Shown here: positions 15,106 through 22,361 of the stretch, one piece after another | Numbering within the stretch: the first letter of the stretch is position 1 | Layout of the letters: the number at the start of each line of letters is the position of its first letter | Notes under the pieces: generated by a model | Told to the model about the DNA's origin: nothing | The model's database searches: none | What the model saw: the letters and a program-made list of their open reading frames with translations, nothing else | Origin: Firmicutes bacterium UBA5486 | Lineage (GTDB): Bacteria > Bacillota > UBA4882 > UBA10575 | Direction of reading: 5' to 3' | Length of the DNA stretch: 24,936 nt | NCBI GenBank assembly: GCA_002427045.1 | Contig: DIPO01000076.1 | Span: 39,508-64,443 of the forward strand | Program-made: the position numbers and the translations under genes

Positions 15106-15213
15106 CGTTGCTCGTCGCTAGTATGAACATTAGCCTATAATGCTTATTAGTTTCGAAGGCTTTTTTTCAACCGAGCGACGAGCGACGAGCGACGAGCAAC
15201 GAGCAACGAGATC
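15106..15213 (+). repeat. Heptamer-repeat/hairpin element, copy 1
   Basis: The left arm (15106-15119, CGTTGCTCGTCGCT) is a perfect inverted copy of 15188-15201. Between them is a terminator-like hairpin, AGCCT (15132-15136) with AGGCT (15157-15161), followed by a T run (15162-15167). The right side is a tandem array of the 7-base unit CGAGCRA, five full units plus CGAG (15172-15210). A 26-base block at 15111-15136 is identical to 16003-16028. It lies 72 bases after alaS and could serve as its terminator. Confidence 0.85.
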
Positions 15214-15306
15214 CTCCATTTATTACCTGTCACCATTTCTGCATTTTTCTCCTTTTTTGTGGGAAAATAACTTTGTGCCGATTTACAGGTGGAAAGGAGA
15301 AATAGT

Positions 15307-15588
15307 ATGCAACAACAAGGGTTTCAGGGCCAAAGTCAACAGGCTCAAATGGGAACACAGACTGTAGGTATGATGACTAATCCTCCGGAAGTGATCACAG
15401 ACAAAGATCATGCTTATCTAAAAGATGCTATGTCCTGGGAATTACTGGCGGCAAAAAAGTGCAATGAATATGCTGGGATGTGTCAGGATCAGGAGGTTAT
15501 CAACCTAATTACCAATGTTGGCAAGATGCATCAACAACATTACTTGAGGTTACTGGGCGAAGTAGATTCCAGTAAGGCCTTATATTAA
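15307..15588 (+). CDS. CotF-like spore coat protein 1
   Basis: A 93-residue protein. Residues 1-25 are a Gln/Gly-rich tail, and 28-88 form the CotF-type helical pair: ITDKDHAYLKDAMSWELLAAKK, then CNEYAGMCQDQEVINLI, then a final helix containing KMHQQHYLRLL. This family is found in coats of spores and in small acidic proteins of spore-formers; the fold is ferritin-like without full metal ligands. AAAGGAG (15293-15299) precedes ATG 15307; a start at 15289 would place the ribosome binding site inside the gene. The second cotF-like gene follows after 10 bases, so the two are cotranscribed. Both lie between the two heptamer-repeat elements. Confidence 0.82.
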   Translation: MQQQGFQGQSQQAQMGTQTVGMMTNPPEVITDKDHAYLKDAMSWELLAAKKCNEYAGMCQDQEVINLITNVGKMHQQHYLRLLGEVDSSKALY

Positions 15589-15598
15589 AGGAGGGGAT

Positions 15599-15955
15599 AT
15601 GATGCATAATCAACAAAACCCAGGAACAATTAAAAACCCTTCTGTTGGTGCAGGTAGTGTTAAAGGGCCGCAACTGAATGATCGAGATATCCTCAATGAT
15701 GTACTGGCTACCCAGAAATATCTTACTGACGGTTTTAATACTTTTGTCAGAGAGGCTAGTCACGAAAGACTCCATGGTGTGACCATGAGCGTTTTGAATG
15801 AAACTCACCAGGCAGCCAGGGATGCGTATAATTTAATGTTTAAGAAGGGGTGGTATAAGTTAACCTCTGCCACCCGGGATACTCTTGACCAGACTCAACA
15901 GCAATTTACCAATTATCAGTCACAGTTCCCCTATCAGAATCAGGAATTACACTGA
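15599..15955 (+). CDS. CotF-like spore coat protein 2
   Basis: A 118-residue paralogue of the preceding protein. The tail (1-25) is rich in Asn, Gly and Gln. Residues 26-88 carry the CotF pattern (LNDRDILNDVLATQKYLTDGF, then HERLHGVTMSVLNETHQAARDAYNLMFKKGWY), where the KKGWY end is typical of the family. A Gln-rich C-terminal stretch follows (95-116). AGGAGGGG lies 2 to 3 bases before ATG 15599 and 5 to 6 before the adjacent ATG 15602, so either may be used. Adjacent non-identical CotF pairs are common in Bacillota. The terminator overlaps the end of the gene. Confidence 0.85.
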   Translation: MMHNQQNPGTIKNPSVGAGSVKGPQLNDRDILNDVLATQKYLTDGFNTFVREASHERLHGVTMSVLNETHQAARDAYNLMFKKGWYKLTSATRDTLDQTQQQFTNYQSQFPYQNQELH

Positions 15956-15981
15956 GCCCGGAATTATCCGGGCTTTTTTTA
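15955..15981 (+). terminator. Intrinsic terminator of the cotF-like pair
   Basis: AGCCCGG (15955-15961) pairs with CCGGGCT (15968-15974) around AATTAT, then six or more T. The stem starts at the last base of the stop codon. Confidence 0.9.
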
Positions 15982-16002
15982 TGTAAGGAAATCTGCTCGG
16001 TA

Positions 16003-16104
16003 CTCGTCGCTAGTATGAACATTAGCCTTTGATGTTATTAGCATCGAAGGCTTTCTTCCAACCGAGTGACGAGCAACGAGCACCGAGCACCGAGCCACGA
16101 GATC
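16003..16104 (+). repeat. Heptamer-repeat/hairpin element, copy 2
   Basis: It begins with the 26-base block shared with copy 1 (16003-16028). The hairpin is better here: AGCCTTTGATG pairs with CATCGAAGGCT (16024-16034 with 16042-16052), one mismatch. Five heptamers follow (16063-16097: CGAGTGA, CGAGCAA, CGAGCAC, CGAGCAC, CGAGCCA) and CGAG. Same orientation as copy 1, 892 bases away, on the other side of the cot pair. The remainder of the gap to 16223 holds nothing that I recognise. Confidence 0.85.
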
Positions 16105-16223
16105 GCTTATTACCATCATAATAGATAGGAAAATGGAGAATACCCTAAATATTTACTGCATTCTTTACATAAACCGGATTTATGGTCAATTAGGCCTGAT
16201 TCTAACGGAATATAAATCTTGCC

Positions 16224-16252
16224 TTGAAAGGAATATTTGGGTAAACTATTTT
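16224..16252 (+). promoter_or_regulatory. Sigma-A promoter of groES-groEL
   Basis: TTGAAA (16224-16229), a 17-bp spacer and TATTTT (16247-16252). The predicted start near 16259 falls at the edge of the CIRCE operator, as expected for HrcA repression. Confidence 0.75.
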
Positions 16253-16260
16253 TAAGTGTA

Positions 16261-16287
16261 TTAGCACTCATCTATGGTGAGTGCTAA
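16261..16287 (+). promoter_or_regulatory. CIRCE operator (HrcA binding site)
   Basis: A perfect CIRCE: TTAGCACTC (16261-16269), nine bases, GAGTGCTAA (16279-16287). HrcA, whose folding depends on GroEL, represses the operon through this site. It lies between the promoter and the groES ribosome binding site, so it is also in the 5' end of the mRNA. Confidence 0.98.
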
Positions 16288-16308
16288 CAATTTGAGAGGA
16301 GGAATTTT

Positions 16309-16599
16309 ATGAAGATCAAACCTTTAGGGGAGCGGGTTGTTATCGAACTTTTGGAGAGTGAAGAGAAGACCAAAAGTGGGATTGTGCTCCCTGATACTGC
16401 TAAGGAAAAACCCCAGACGGGGAAGGTTCTGGCTGTAGGAACAGGTAAAAGGTTAGAGAATGGTAAAGTAATCCCGCTTGAGGTTAAGCCTGGTGATACT
16501 GTACTTTTTGCCAAGTATGCCGGAACTGAAGTTAAAGTTGATGGTGAGGAGTATATGGTTCTGAAAGAAAATGATATTTTAGCGGTAGTAAACGGTTGA
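16309..16599 (+). CDS. groES: Co-chaperonin GroES
   Basis: A 96-residue protein of usual length. The opening MKIKPLGERVVIELLESEEKT, the mobile loop (KTKSGIVLPDTAKEKPQ, about 20-37) with its hydrophobic IVL anchor for GroEL, and the ending EYMVLKENDILAVVNG are typical. It forms the heptameric lid of the GroEL folding chamber. GAGGAGG precedes the ATG. Controlled by the CIRCE site just upstream and cotranscribed with groEL, 21 bases downstream. Confidence 0.98.
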   Translation: MKIKPLGERVVIELLESEEKTKSGIVLPDTAKEKPQTGKVLAVGTGKRLENGKVIPLEVKPGDTVLFAKYAGTEVKVDGEEYMVLKENDILAVVNG

Positions 16600-16620
16600 A
16601 GAGAAGGAAGGTGAGGGTAA

Positions 16621-18231
16621 ATGGCAAAACAAATAATTTTTAGTGAAGAAGCACGCCGGGCTGTAGAACGAGGTGTCAATACCTTAGCGGACGCGGTGCG
16701 AGTTACCTTAGGGCCTAAAGGGCGGAATGTTGTATTGGAAAGAAAATTTGGGTCTCCGGTGATTACTAATGATGGGGTAACCATTGCTAAAGAGATTGAA
16801 TTGGAAGATTCCTACGAAAATATGGGGGTGCAGTTAGTCAAGGAAGTAGCCACTAAGACCAATGATGTGGCGGGTGATGGTACTACTACTGCTACCCTAC
16901 TGGCTCAGGCAATGATCCGTGAAGGTTTGAAGAATGTAGCGGCTGGGGCTAATCCAATGATTATGAGAAAAGGGATTGAAAAAGCTGTAGATACAGTAGT
17001 AAAGGAGATTCAAAAGGTTAGCCGTCCGGTCGAGACAAAAGAGGATATTTCGCAAGTGGCTTCGATTTCTGCCGGGGAAGAGGAGATTGGTACCCTAATT
17101 GCTGAGGCAATGGAGAAAGTAGGCAAGGATGGAGTTATTACAGTTGAGGAATGGCAAGGAATCGGTACTAACCTGGAAGTCGTTGAAGGTATGCAGTTTG
17201 ACCAAGGTTATATCTCTCCTTATATGGTAACTGATTCCGAACGGATGGAAGCAGTTTTAGAGGAACCTTATATTTTGTTGACAGATAAAAAGATCACTCT
17301 AATCAAAGAATTGCTGCCAATCTTAGAAAAAGTGATCCAAAAAGGCCGGCCTTTACTGATTATTGCTGAAGATGTTGAGGCTGAAGCTCTGGCAACCTTG
17401 GTTGTTAACAAGCTTCGTGGAGTATTGAATGTAGTAGCTGTTAAGGCTCCTGGCTTCGGTGACCGGAGAAAGGCTATGCTCAGTGATATTGCTATTGTTA
17501 CCGGCGGGCAGGTAGTCTCGGAAGAAGTTGGTTTGAGTCTGGAGAATACCTCCCTTAATATGTTGGGTACTGCCAGACAGGTACGGATTACCAAGGAAGA
17601 GACGACGATTGTTGATGGTAAAGGAACTACTCAGGAAATTAAGAACCGGATTAGTCAGATTAAATTAGAGATTGAAGAGACGACTTCTGATTATGACCGC
17701 GAAAAGCTTCAGGAACGTTTAGCTAAACTGGCTGGTGGTGTGGCTGTAATTCAAGTTGGGGCTGCGACGGAAACTGAGATGAAAGAGAAGAAACACCGGA
17801 TTGAGGATGCCCTTTCTGCAACCAGGGCGGCAGTGGATGAGGGTATTGTTCCTGGGGGTGGTGTTACTTTACTGCAAATCGCTTCTGCCCTCGACCAACT
17901 GAAGGAAACAGGAGATGTGGCAACTGGTATTCAGATTGTAAAGCGAGCCTTATCAGAACCTGCCCGGCAGATTGCCAATAATGCCGGTGTCGAAGGTTCA
18001 GTAATTGTAGAGAAGGTCAAAAATTTAGAGTTTGGTAAAGGATACGATGCTTTAACCGGCGAGTTTGTGATGATGGTTGATCAAGGAATTGTTGATCCGG
18101 CAAAGGTTACTAGAAGTGCTTTACAGAATGCTGCTAGTATATCAGCAATGCTGATTACGACAGAAAGCCTAGTGGCTGATCTTCCGGGAGAAGAACCAGC
18201 TGTTCCCGGTGGAATGCCTCCGATGGATTAA
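16621..18231 (+). CDS. groEL: Chaperonin GroEL
   Basis: A 536-residue chaperonin of usual length. ATP-site motifs are present: TLGPKGRNVVL (29-39), TNDGVTIAKEI (49-59) and GDGTTT (85-90). The apical domain is at about 185-370, and the DEGIVPGGG segment lies near 402-410. The C-terminal tail ends PGGMPPMD, without the long GGM repeats of many GroELs. It folds proteins in the cytosol with GroES and is the sensor for HrcA in Bacillota. AGGAAGGTGAGGG lies before the ATG. The pair ends in a clear terminator. Confidence 0.98.
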   Translation: MAKQIIFSEEARRAVERGVNTLADAVRVTLGPKGRNVVLERKFGSPVITNDGVTIAKEIELEDSYENMGVQLVKEVATKTNDVAGDGTTTATLLAQAMIREGLKNVAAGANPMIMRKGIEKAVDTVVKEIQKVSRPVETKEDISQVASISAGEEEIGTLIAEAMEKVGKDGVITVEEWQGIGTNLEVVEGMQFDQGYISPYMVTDSERMEAVLEEPYILLTDKKITLIKELLPILEKVIQKGRPLLIIAEDVEAEALATLVVNKLRGVLNVVAVKAPGFGDRRKAMLSDIAIVTGGQVVSEEVGLSLENTSLNMLGTARQVRITKEETTIVDGKGTTQEIKNRISQIKLEIEETTSDYDREKLQERLAKLAGGVAVIQVGAATETEMKEKKHRIEDALSATRAAVDEGIVPGGGVTLLQIASALDQLKETGDVATGIQIVKRALSEPARQIANNAGVEGSVIVEKVKNLEFGKGYDALTGEFVMMVDQGIVDPAKVTRSALQNAASISAMLITTESLVADLPGEEPAVPGGMPPMD

Positions 18232-18239
18232 GAAGTAAA

Positions 18240-18266
18240 AAAACCCTGCCTGAGTGGCGGGGTTTT
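18240..18266 (+). terminator. Intrinsic terminator of groES-groEL
   Basis: AAACCC and GCC pair with GGC and GGGTTT around TGAGT, with a T-G pair between, ending in TTTT. Confidence 0.85.
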
Positions 18267-18403
18267 AAATTTTATTAGATGATGTTTGCGGTAACCATTT
18301 TTTTCATAGAATTTAGCAAAAGGATTTATTCTCTTTTTCCAGAAATAGATGTAATGGATTATATTTAAGTTTAGATCAATCCATGTTATTTGGAGGGATT
18401 GTT

Positions 18404-19111
18404 TTGCAGAAGAAGATTAATAGCCTTTTTTTTAGATTGATTCTAATTAGCTTGATTGTTGCAGGTGGATTATTTAGTTCACGAGCTCCTGTTTATGGCG
18501 GGGATGACCCTTTTACAATATCGGGTTCGTATTCTTTACAGGAGCAGGCACAAATTCAGGGGATTTACCAGTTTAATCAGAACTTTGCCGTAGATTTTGG
18601 CTATCAAAGAGTTGGCCAGTATTTATCCGGGAACAGATGGCAGGGAAGGATGGTATTTACCCCTGTGACTGGGTTAGACTTAAAAACCGGATATGATTTT
18701 ACCGAGAAAAACTTTTTATTAGGGTTAGATACGCAACTTCCTTTAGGTAGGAATCTTCGGCTGGTCTCGGATCTTGAAACCCTTTTTTCTGGGGCGGAGG
18801 GTAGGAATTTTCTGGATTATTACTGTGGACTGATGATTGGGATTGGTATAGAGCATTATATTGTAGCCGGGGCGAGAGGATTATATGAATTTGGAATCCC
18901 AAGTGAACCAGAACTGTTTTTACAGCTTGATCTAAATTGGTATTTGCCAAAGGATTTTAAGATTCGTTTTCAGCCACTGGTAGGGGTGGAAGGTGAATTT
19001 TGTCATCAGACTACTCTGCTTAAGAAATGGGAGAATGGTTTAGAGACAGGGGTTTATGTCGGGCAAAAAGAGGATCATAGCTGGAATTTTGGTGTGATGG
19101 CTAGTTACTGA
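18404..19111 (+). CDS. Secreted protein, predicted outer-membrane-type beta-barrel
   Basis: About 235 residues, no named family recognised. The N-terminus is a signal peptide: MQKKINSLFFR, a hydrophobic core (LILISLIVAGGLF) and likely cleavage between residues 27 and 32. The rest has alternating polar/non-polar strands separated by turns rich in Gly, Asn and Asp, with many aromatic residues (for example FAVDFGYQRVGQYL and GLDLKTGYDF). The last nine residues, WNFGVMASY, have non-polar residues at -1, -3, -5, -7 and -9, the pattern of a C-terminal barrel-insertion signal. GGAGGG (18392-18397) places the start at TTG 18404; the ATG at 18383 lies before it. A GerMN-domain gene follows after 16 bases. 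A secreted beta-sandwich of a monoderm cell is the alternative. Confidence 0.6.
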   Translation: MQKKINSLFFRLILISLIVAGGLFSSRAPVYGGDDPFTISGSYSLQEQAQIQGIYQFNQNFAVDFGYQRVGQYLSGNRWQGRMVFTPVTGLDLKTGYDFTEKNFLLGLDTQLPLGRNLRLVSDLETLFSGAEGRNFLDYYCGLMIGIGIEHYIVAGARGLYEFGIPSEPELFLQLDLNWYLPKDFKIRFQPLVGVEGEFCHQTTLLKKWENGLETGVYVGQKEDHSWNFGVMASY

Positions 19112-19127
19112 TAAAGGGGACGGGCAA

Positions 19128-19718
19128 GTGTTAAAAAGAGAAGATTATTTACCCTTCATTTCTTTTATCGCTGGGTTGCTGATCGCTTTTCTGCTCAGTG
19201 GATACTGGTATTTTGCACAAAAAAAAGAATTTAAGCAGGCTAAAATGGAGTTGGAAACACTTAAAGAGGAGAGAAAAGTTTTAACGGAAGAACCCAATCC
19301 AATAACGAAAGTAGCTTTATATTTTATTAAAGATACTGCGGATGAAACATTTTTGGTCCGGGAACTTCGTGAGCTCCCGTATACTTCGGCACCAGAGATA
19401 GCAGCGATTAAGGAATTGATTAAAGGCCCTTTAAAAGAGGGTTTGGAACCTGTTCTTCCTGCCAGGGCTAAAGTCCGGGGTTTGGAGATCCAAAATGGCC
19501 TAGCAATCTTAGATCTATCGCAGGAAGCAGTAAAGATTGGCAAAGGTTCGTGGGGAGAAGCCCTGGTTGTATGGGCGATCGTAAATACACTTACCAAATT
19601 TCCGGAGATAGATGCCGTCCAAATTTTAATTGAGGGAAATTCTGTAGAGACTCTGGCCGGGCATTTTGATCTCTCTGGAATTCTTAAAAGAAATGAGCAA
19701 GTGATTAAGAAAGATTAG
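19128..19718 (+). CDS. GerMN-domain membrane-anchored protein
   Basis: A 196-residue protein with a GTG start after GGGGACGGG. One N-terminal membrane anchor (about 8-29), a short charged coiled coil (30-52) and a GerMN domain (about 60-185). Typical family features are the TSAPEIAAIKELIKGP block (86-101), GLEIQNGLAILDLSQEAV (118-135) and the final helix-strand with VQILIEGNSVETLAGHFDLS. GerM of Bacillus carries two such domains and acts in engulfment and germination; single-domain forms are common in other Bacillota. The domain is outside the cytoplasmic membrane. It is probably cotranscribed with the barrel-like gene and ends before repeat copy A and a terminator. Confidence 0.88.
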   Translation: MLKREDYLPFISFIAGLLIAFLLSGYWYFAQKKEFKQAKMELETLKEERKVLTEEPNPITKVALYFIKDTADETFLVRELRELPYTSAPEIAAIKELIKGPLKEGLEPVLPARAKVRGLEIQNGLAILDLSQEAVKIGKGSWGEALVVWAIVNTLTKFPEIDAVQILIEGNSVETLAGHFDLSGILKRNEQVIKKD

Positions 19719-19737
19719 CTCTAACTCTTGTTTGAGG

Positions 19738-19794
19738 GAATTGCATAATTACCTTAATTGTGGTTAAATCTTAAATAATTGAATTATGCAATTC
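19738..19794. repeat. Palindromic AT-rich repeat, copy A
   Basis: A 57-bp element with perfect 13-bp inverted ends, GAATTGCATAATT (19738-19750) and AATTATGCAATTC (19782-19794). Its left part is the shared block AATTGCATAATTACCTTAA. Its right part (TCTTAAATAATTG then the end) is also in copy B, which has the opposite orientation and a longer centre. It lies 19 bases after the GerMN gene, before the terminator. Confidence 0.75.
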
Positions 19795-19818
19795 TTTAGT
19801 TTATTAAGCAGAATGAAA

Positions 19819-19841
19819 GGACCCATTAGGGTCTTTTTTTT
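19819..19841 (+). terminator. Intrinsic terminator of the barrel/GerMN unit
   Basis: GGACCC (19819-19824) pairs with GGGTCT (19829-19834) around ATTA, followed by a run of seven T. Confidence 0.85.
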
Positions 19842-19931
19842 GTGACTACTTAATCTGATAGTAAAGGTAAGTAATGGCGGAATTTTAGCCAGGTAAGCAG
19901 CATAAAAATGAAGGGAAGAAGGGGTGTGGCC

Positions 19932-21149
19932 ATGAAAAGATATTTTCCCGCAAAAAATTTAAAAATAAATAGATGGATTAAATTAGTTTTCTTCTTTATC
20001 TTAGTGGGGATTTGCTGTACCCGGTTGGAGCTTGGTGTACCAGTGGGAACGTATAAACAATTTAACCGGTATCCATCTCTAGTTTATTTACCGGATTATA
20101 CGACGGGCCCCCGGATTTATGCCAGTGCTGCAATTTTAGTGGAAGCAGTAAGCGGGATGGTTTTATATGCTAAAAACGAGCATCAACAGCGTGCCCCGGC
20201 TAGTACTACTAAGGTTATGACTGCTATTGTCTCTCTGGAAAAAGGGAATTTAGACGAGATTGTTACGATTAGTCCCAGAGCGGCCCGGATTGGAGGATCT
20301 AGCCTTTGGTTGAAACCTGGAGAACAGATTACATTACGAGAGTTATTAAAAGGGGTATTACTCTGTTCGGGAAATGATGGTAGTGTTGCTCTAGCGGAAC
20401 ATATAGCTGGCTCAGAGCAGGAATTTGTGAAACTAATGAATAGAAAGGCCAAAGAAATCGGGGCTTTAAATAGTAATTTTCATAACACCCATGGTTTAAG
20501 AGCACCAAACCATCATTCTACAGCCTTTGATTTGGCTCTGATTACTAGGTATGCACTTGGCAATCCAGAGTTTTCCCGGATTGTAGCGACTAAAGAGGAA
20601 GCCCTTGAATGGTACCAGGGCAAGAAGACAAGGTTAGTTAGGAATACAAATAGACTCCTCTGGTCATTTGCTGGTGCTGATGGGGTTAAAACCGGAACAA
20701 CTTCACAGGCAGGTTACTGTTTAGTGGCTTCTGCTACGCGGGATGGGAGAAAATTTATTTCCGTAGTTTTAAATAGTCCGGACCGGTGGGGAGAGTCGGC
20801 ACGTTTATTAGAACATGGTTTTAACAATTTTACTCTAAATCTGATGGCTAAGGCAGACACTCCTGTAGCAAAGGTAAGAATACGTCAGGGGAAACCCGCT
20901 GAAGTTCTTCTATATCCGCGTAGAGATCTGATGGTGGTGATTCCTAAGGGAAAAGAGGGTGAGGTCCAAAGAAAAGTTATTCTTGATCATGCAGCTTTAG
21001 TACCTCCGGTGAAGGCCGGAAGTTCGGTAGGAAAAGTTAGTTTCTATTACAAAGGTACTCAAGTGGATTGGGTGGATCTCTTTCCCATGGAGCGGATCAG
21101 TAGGACGTATTGGTGGAATAAGGTTTTCAGGAGAAAGCAAGATGAATAA
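19932..21149 (+). CDS. D-alanyl-D-alanine carboxypeptidase, DacF/PBP5 type (peptidase S11)
   Basis: A 405-residue penicillin-binding protein. A hydrophobic segment at about 16-30 acts as signal peptide or anchor. The serine penicillin-binding motifs are STTK (Ser91, Lys94), SGN (146-148) and KTG (253-255), followed by a PBP5-type C-terminal domain (about 300-385). It trims the terminal D-Ala of peptidoglycan stem peptides outside the membrane. The length and context with spoIIE fit the sporulation-linked DacF/DacB group, though a vegetative PBP5 role is possible. The C-terminal tail (WNKVFRRKQDE) is basic. GAAGGGG (19918-19924) sets ATG 19932 as start; the ATG at 19908 lies upstream of it. 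The last 8 bases overlap the next gene, so the two are translationally coupled. Confidence 0.93.
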   Translation: MKRYFPAKNLKINRWIKLVFFFILVGICCTRLELGVPVGTYKQFNRYPSLVYLPDYTTGPRIYASAAILVEAVSGMVLYAKNEHQQRAPASTTKVMTAIVSLEKGNLDEIVTISPRAARIGGSSLWLKPGEQITLRELLKGVLLCSGNDGSVALAEHIAGSEQEFVKLMNRKAKEIGALNSNFHNTHGLRAPNHHSTAFDLALITRYALGNPEFSRIVATKEEALEWYQGKKTRLVRNTNRLLWSFAGADGVKTGTTSQAGYCLVASATRDGRKFISVVLNSPDRWGESARLLEHGFNNFTLNLMAKADTPVAKVRIRQGKPAEVLLYPRRDLMVVIPKGKEGEVQRKVILDHAALVPPVKAGSSVGKVSFYYKGTQVDWVDLFPMERISRTYWWNKVFRRKQDE

Positions 21150-22203
21150 ATTAGGGAGGATCGCAGCAATTGCTAGTATTTACATTGGGACGATCATTGG
21201 CGCTGGGTTTGCATCCGGGCAGGAGATTTGGTTTTTTTTCTCCCGTTATGGTACAGAAGGAAGGTGGGGGCTTCTAGTATCAACAATTGTTTTTGGATTT
21301 TTAGGAGCAAAAGCCATTGAATGGGGTAGAAGAATCGGCTCCTGCTCTTACCAAGATTTTTTAATTAATTTAACAGGAAAATACTTTGGCTATTTTAGTG
21401 ATTTGATGATGACAACATTTATATTTTTATTAACCGGAGTTATGCTGGCAGGATCGGGTGCAGTAGCAGCTGAAACCGGGCTTGGGCGGGAGATGGTTTG
21501 TTGGATTACGGTATGCCTTACGGTATTGATCTTAAGTCAGCATCTAGAGGGGATTAAGGGAGTAAACTTGTTTGTAGTACCCTTACTCTTTATTATGGGA
21601 ATAATTATTAATTTTTCCGAAGAAAAAGTTATTTTATCAGTTTGGGAGCAAACAACAAGTTCGGGAAGTTGGCTACTGGCTTCTTTGCAATATAGTGCTT
21701 ATAATCTGGTGATGGCTTTACCGGTCCTAGTAACCCTTTACCGGTTAGAACCGGATCCTATGATTTTAAAATGGGGAGGATTAATTGGCGGTTTATCTTT
21801 AGGGATCTTGGCTTTATTATTCTATCGGGTTCTGGTAAAATACGATTTTTCCACAATTGATCTGCCATTAGCTTTCATTACACAACATTGGAAGAAGGGA
21901 TGGCGTTATCTGTATTTAGTGGCCTTATGGGGAGAACTTTTTACAACCTTGATTGCCCACGCGTATGCTTTGGCATCAAGGTTTAATCTGCCAAAAAACC
22001 GATGGTATTTAGGGAAATTATTTTTAATATTATCCATGGCGGTACTGATTAGCAGGTTAGGGTTTGCCCGCTTAATCAAGAGGCTTTATCCTTTATTTGG
22101 GTTCTTTTCTTTTACTATTCTGCTTCCTTTATGGTTTAAACCTCTTCCGGCCTTAGAAGATGGTCAGGAAATTTACAGAAAAAGCAGTTTTTTTGATCTG
22201 TAA
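21142..22203 (+). CDS. ykvI: YkvI-family membrane protein
   Basis: A 353-residue polytopic membrane protein with about ten hydrophobic segments. The first helix carries IASIYIGTIIGAGFASGQEI (11-30), the hallmark of the uncharacterised YkvI family, whose fold is related to the LeuT/APC amino-acid transporters. Small-residue-rich GAGFASGQE is where such transporters bind substrate and ion, so transport of a small solute is a reasonable inference; the substrate is unknown. The gene overlaps the carboxypeptidase by 8 bases. No terminator is seen after it before the spoIIE promoter. Confidence 0.85.
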   Translation: MNKLGRIAAIASIYIGTIIGAGFASGQEIWFFFSRYGTEGRWGLLVSTIVFGFLGAKAIEWGRRIGSCSYQDFLINLTGKYFGYFSDLMMTTFIFLLTGVMLAGSGAVAAETGLGREMVCWITVCLTVLILSQHLEGIKGVNLFVVPLLFIMGIIINFSEEKVILSVWEQTTSSGSWLLASLQYSAYNLVMALPVLVTLYRLEPDPMILKWGGLIGGLSLGILALLFYRVLVKYDFSTIDLPLAFITQHWKKGWRYLYLVALWGELFTTLIAHAYALASRFNLPKNRWYLGKLFLILSMAVLISRLGFARLIKRLYPLFGFFSFTILLPLWFKPLPALEDGQEIYRKSSFFDL

Positions 22204-22207
22204 ATTA

Positions 22208-22240
22208 TCGACATGAAAATATTTGAAATTTTGATATAAT
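22208..22240 (+). promoter_or_regulatory. Probable Spo0A-type promoter of spoIIE (21-bp spacer)
   Basis: A perfect TATAAT (22235-22240) has no sigma-A -35 at 17 bp, but TCGACA (22208-22213) lies 21 bp upstream. TCGACA is the complement of TGTCGA, the core of the Spo0A box TGTCGAA (the flanking base gives TGTCGAT, 6 of 7). Bacillus spoIIE and spoIIG promoters have this same long spacing with 0A boxes at -35. Transcription would begin near 22247, giving a leader of about 146 bases that holds repeat copy B. Confidence 0.5.
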
Positions 22241-22285
22241 ATCTTTATAGTAGGAATTGCATTGTCACGAATACTTAAATTAAAA

Positions 22286-22361
22286 AATTGCATAATTCAA
22301 TTATTTAAGATTAAGGCACTTCCCCGTTGGTCAAATATACGATTAAGGTAATTATGCAATT
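22286..22361. repeat. Palindromic AT-rich repeat, copy B, in the spoIIE leader
   Basis: Ends AATTGCATAATT (22286-22297) and AATTATGCAATT (22350-22361) are perfect inverted copies. Read on the minus strand it starts with AATTGCATAATTACCTTAA and ends like copy A; the centre has about 27 bases that copy A lacks. A second, outer pair, GGAATTGCAT (22253-22262) and ATGCAATTCC (22354-22363), suggests a nested or extended copy of 111 bp. Confidence 0.75.

Noticed and set aside
15172..15210. Short tandem repeats as a CRISPR array
   Set aside because: The unit is 7 bases with no spacers, and no cas gene is nearby.
15140..15367. 75-residue plus-strand ORF across the heptamer array
   Set aside because: Its sequence (TERRATSDEQRATRS) is the translation of the CGAGCRA repeat, there is no ribosome binding site, and it overlaps the cotF-like start in another frame.
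16284..16784. 166-residue minus-strand ORF opposite groES-groEL
   Set aside because: It is the mirror of highly conserved codons of groES and groEL and has no ribosome binding site.
18305..18312. CATAGAAT as a sigma-E -10 element for the barrel gene
   Set aside because: No matching -35 (KMATATT type) at 14 to 15 bp; a single short match in AT-rich DNA is not enough.
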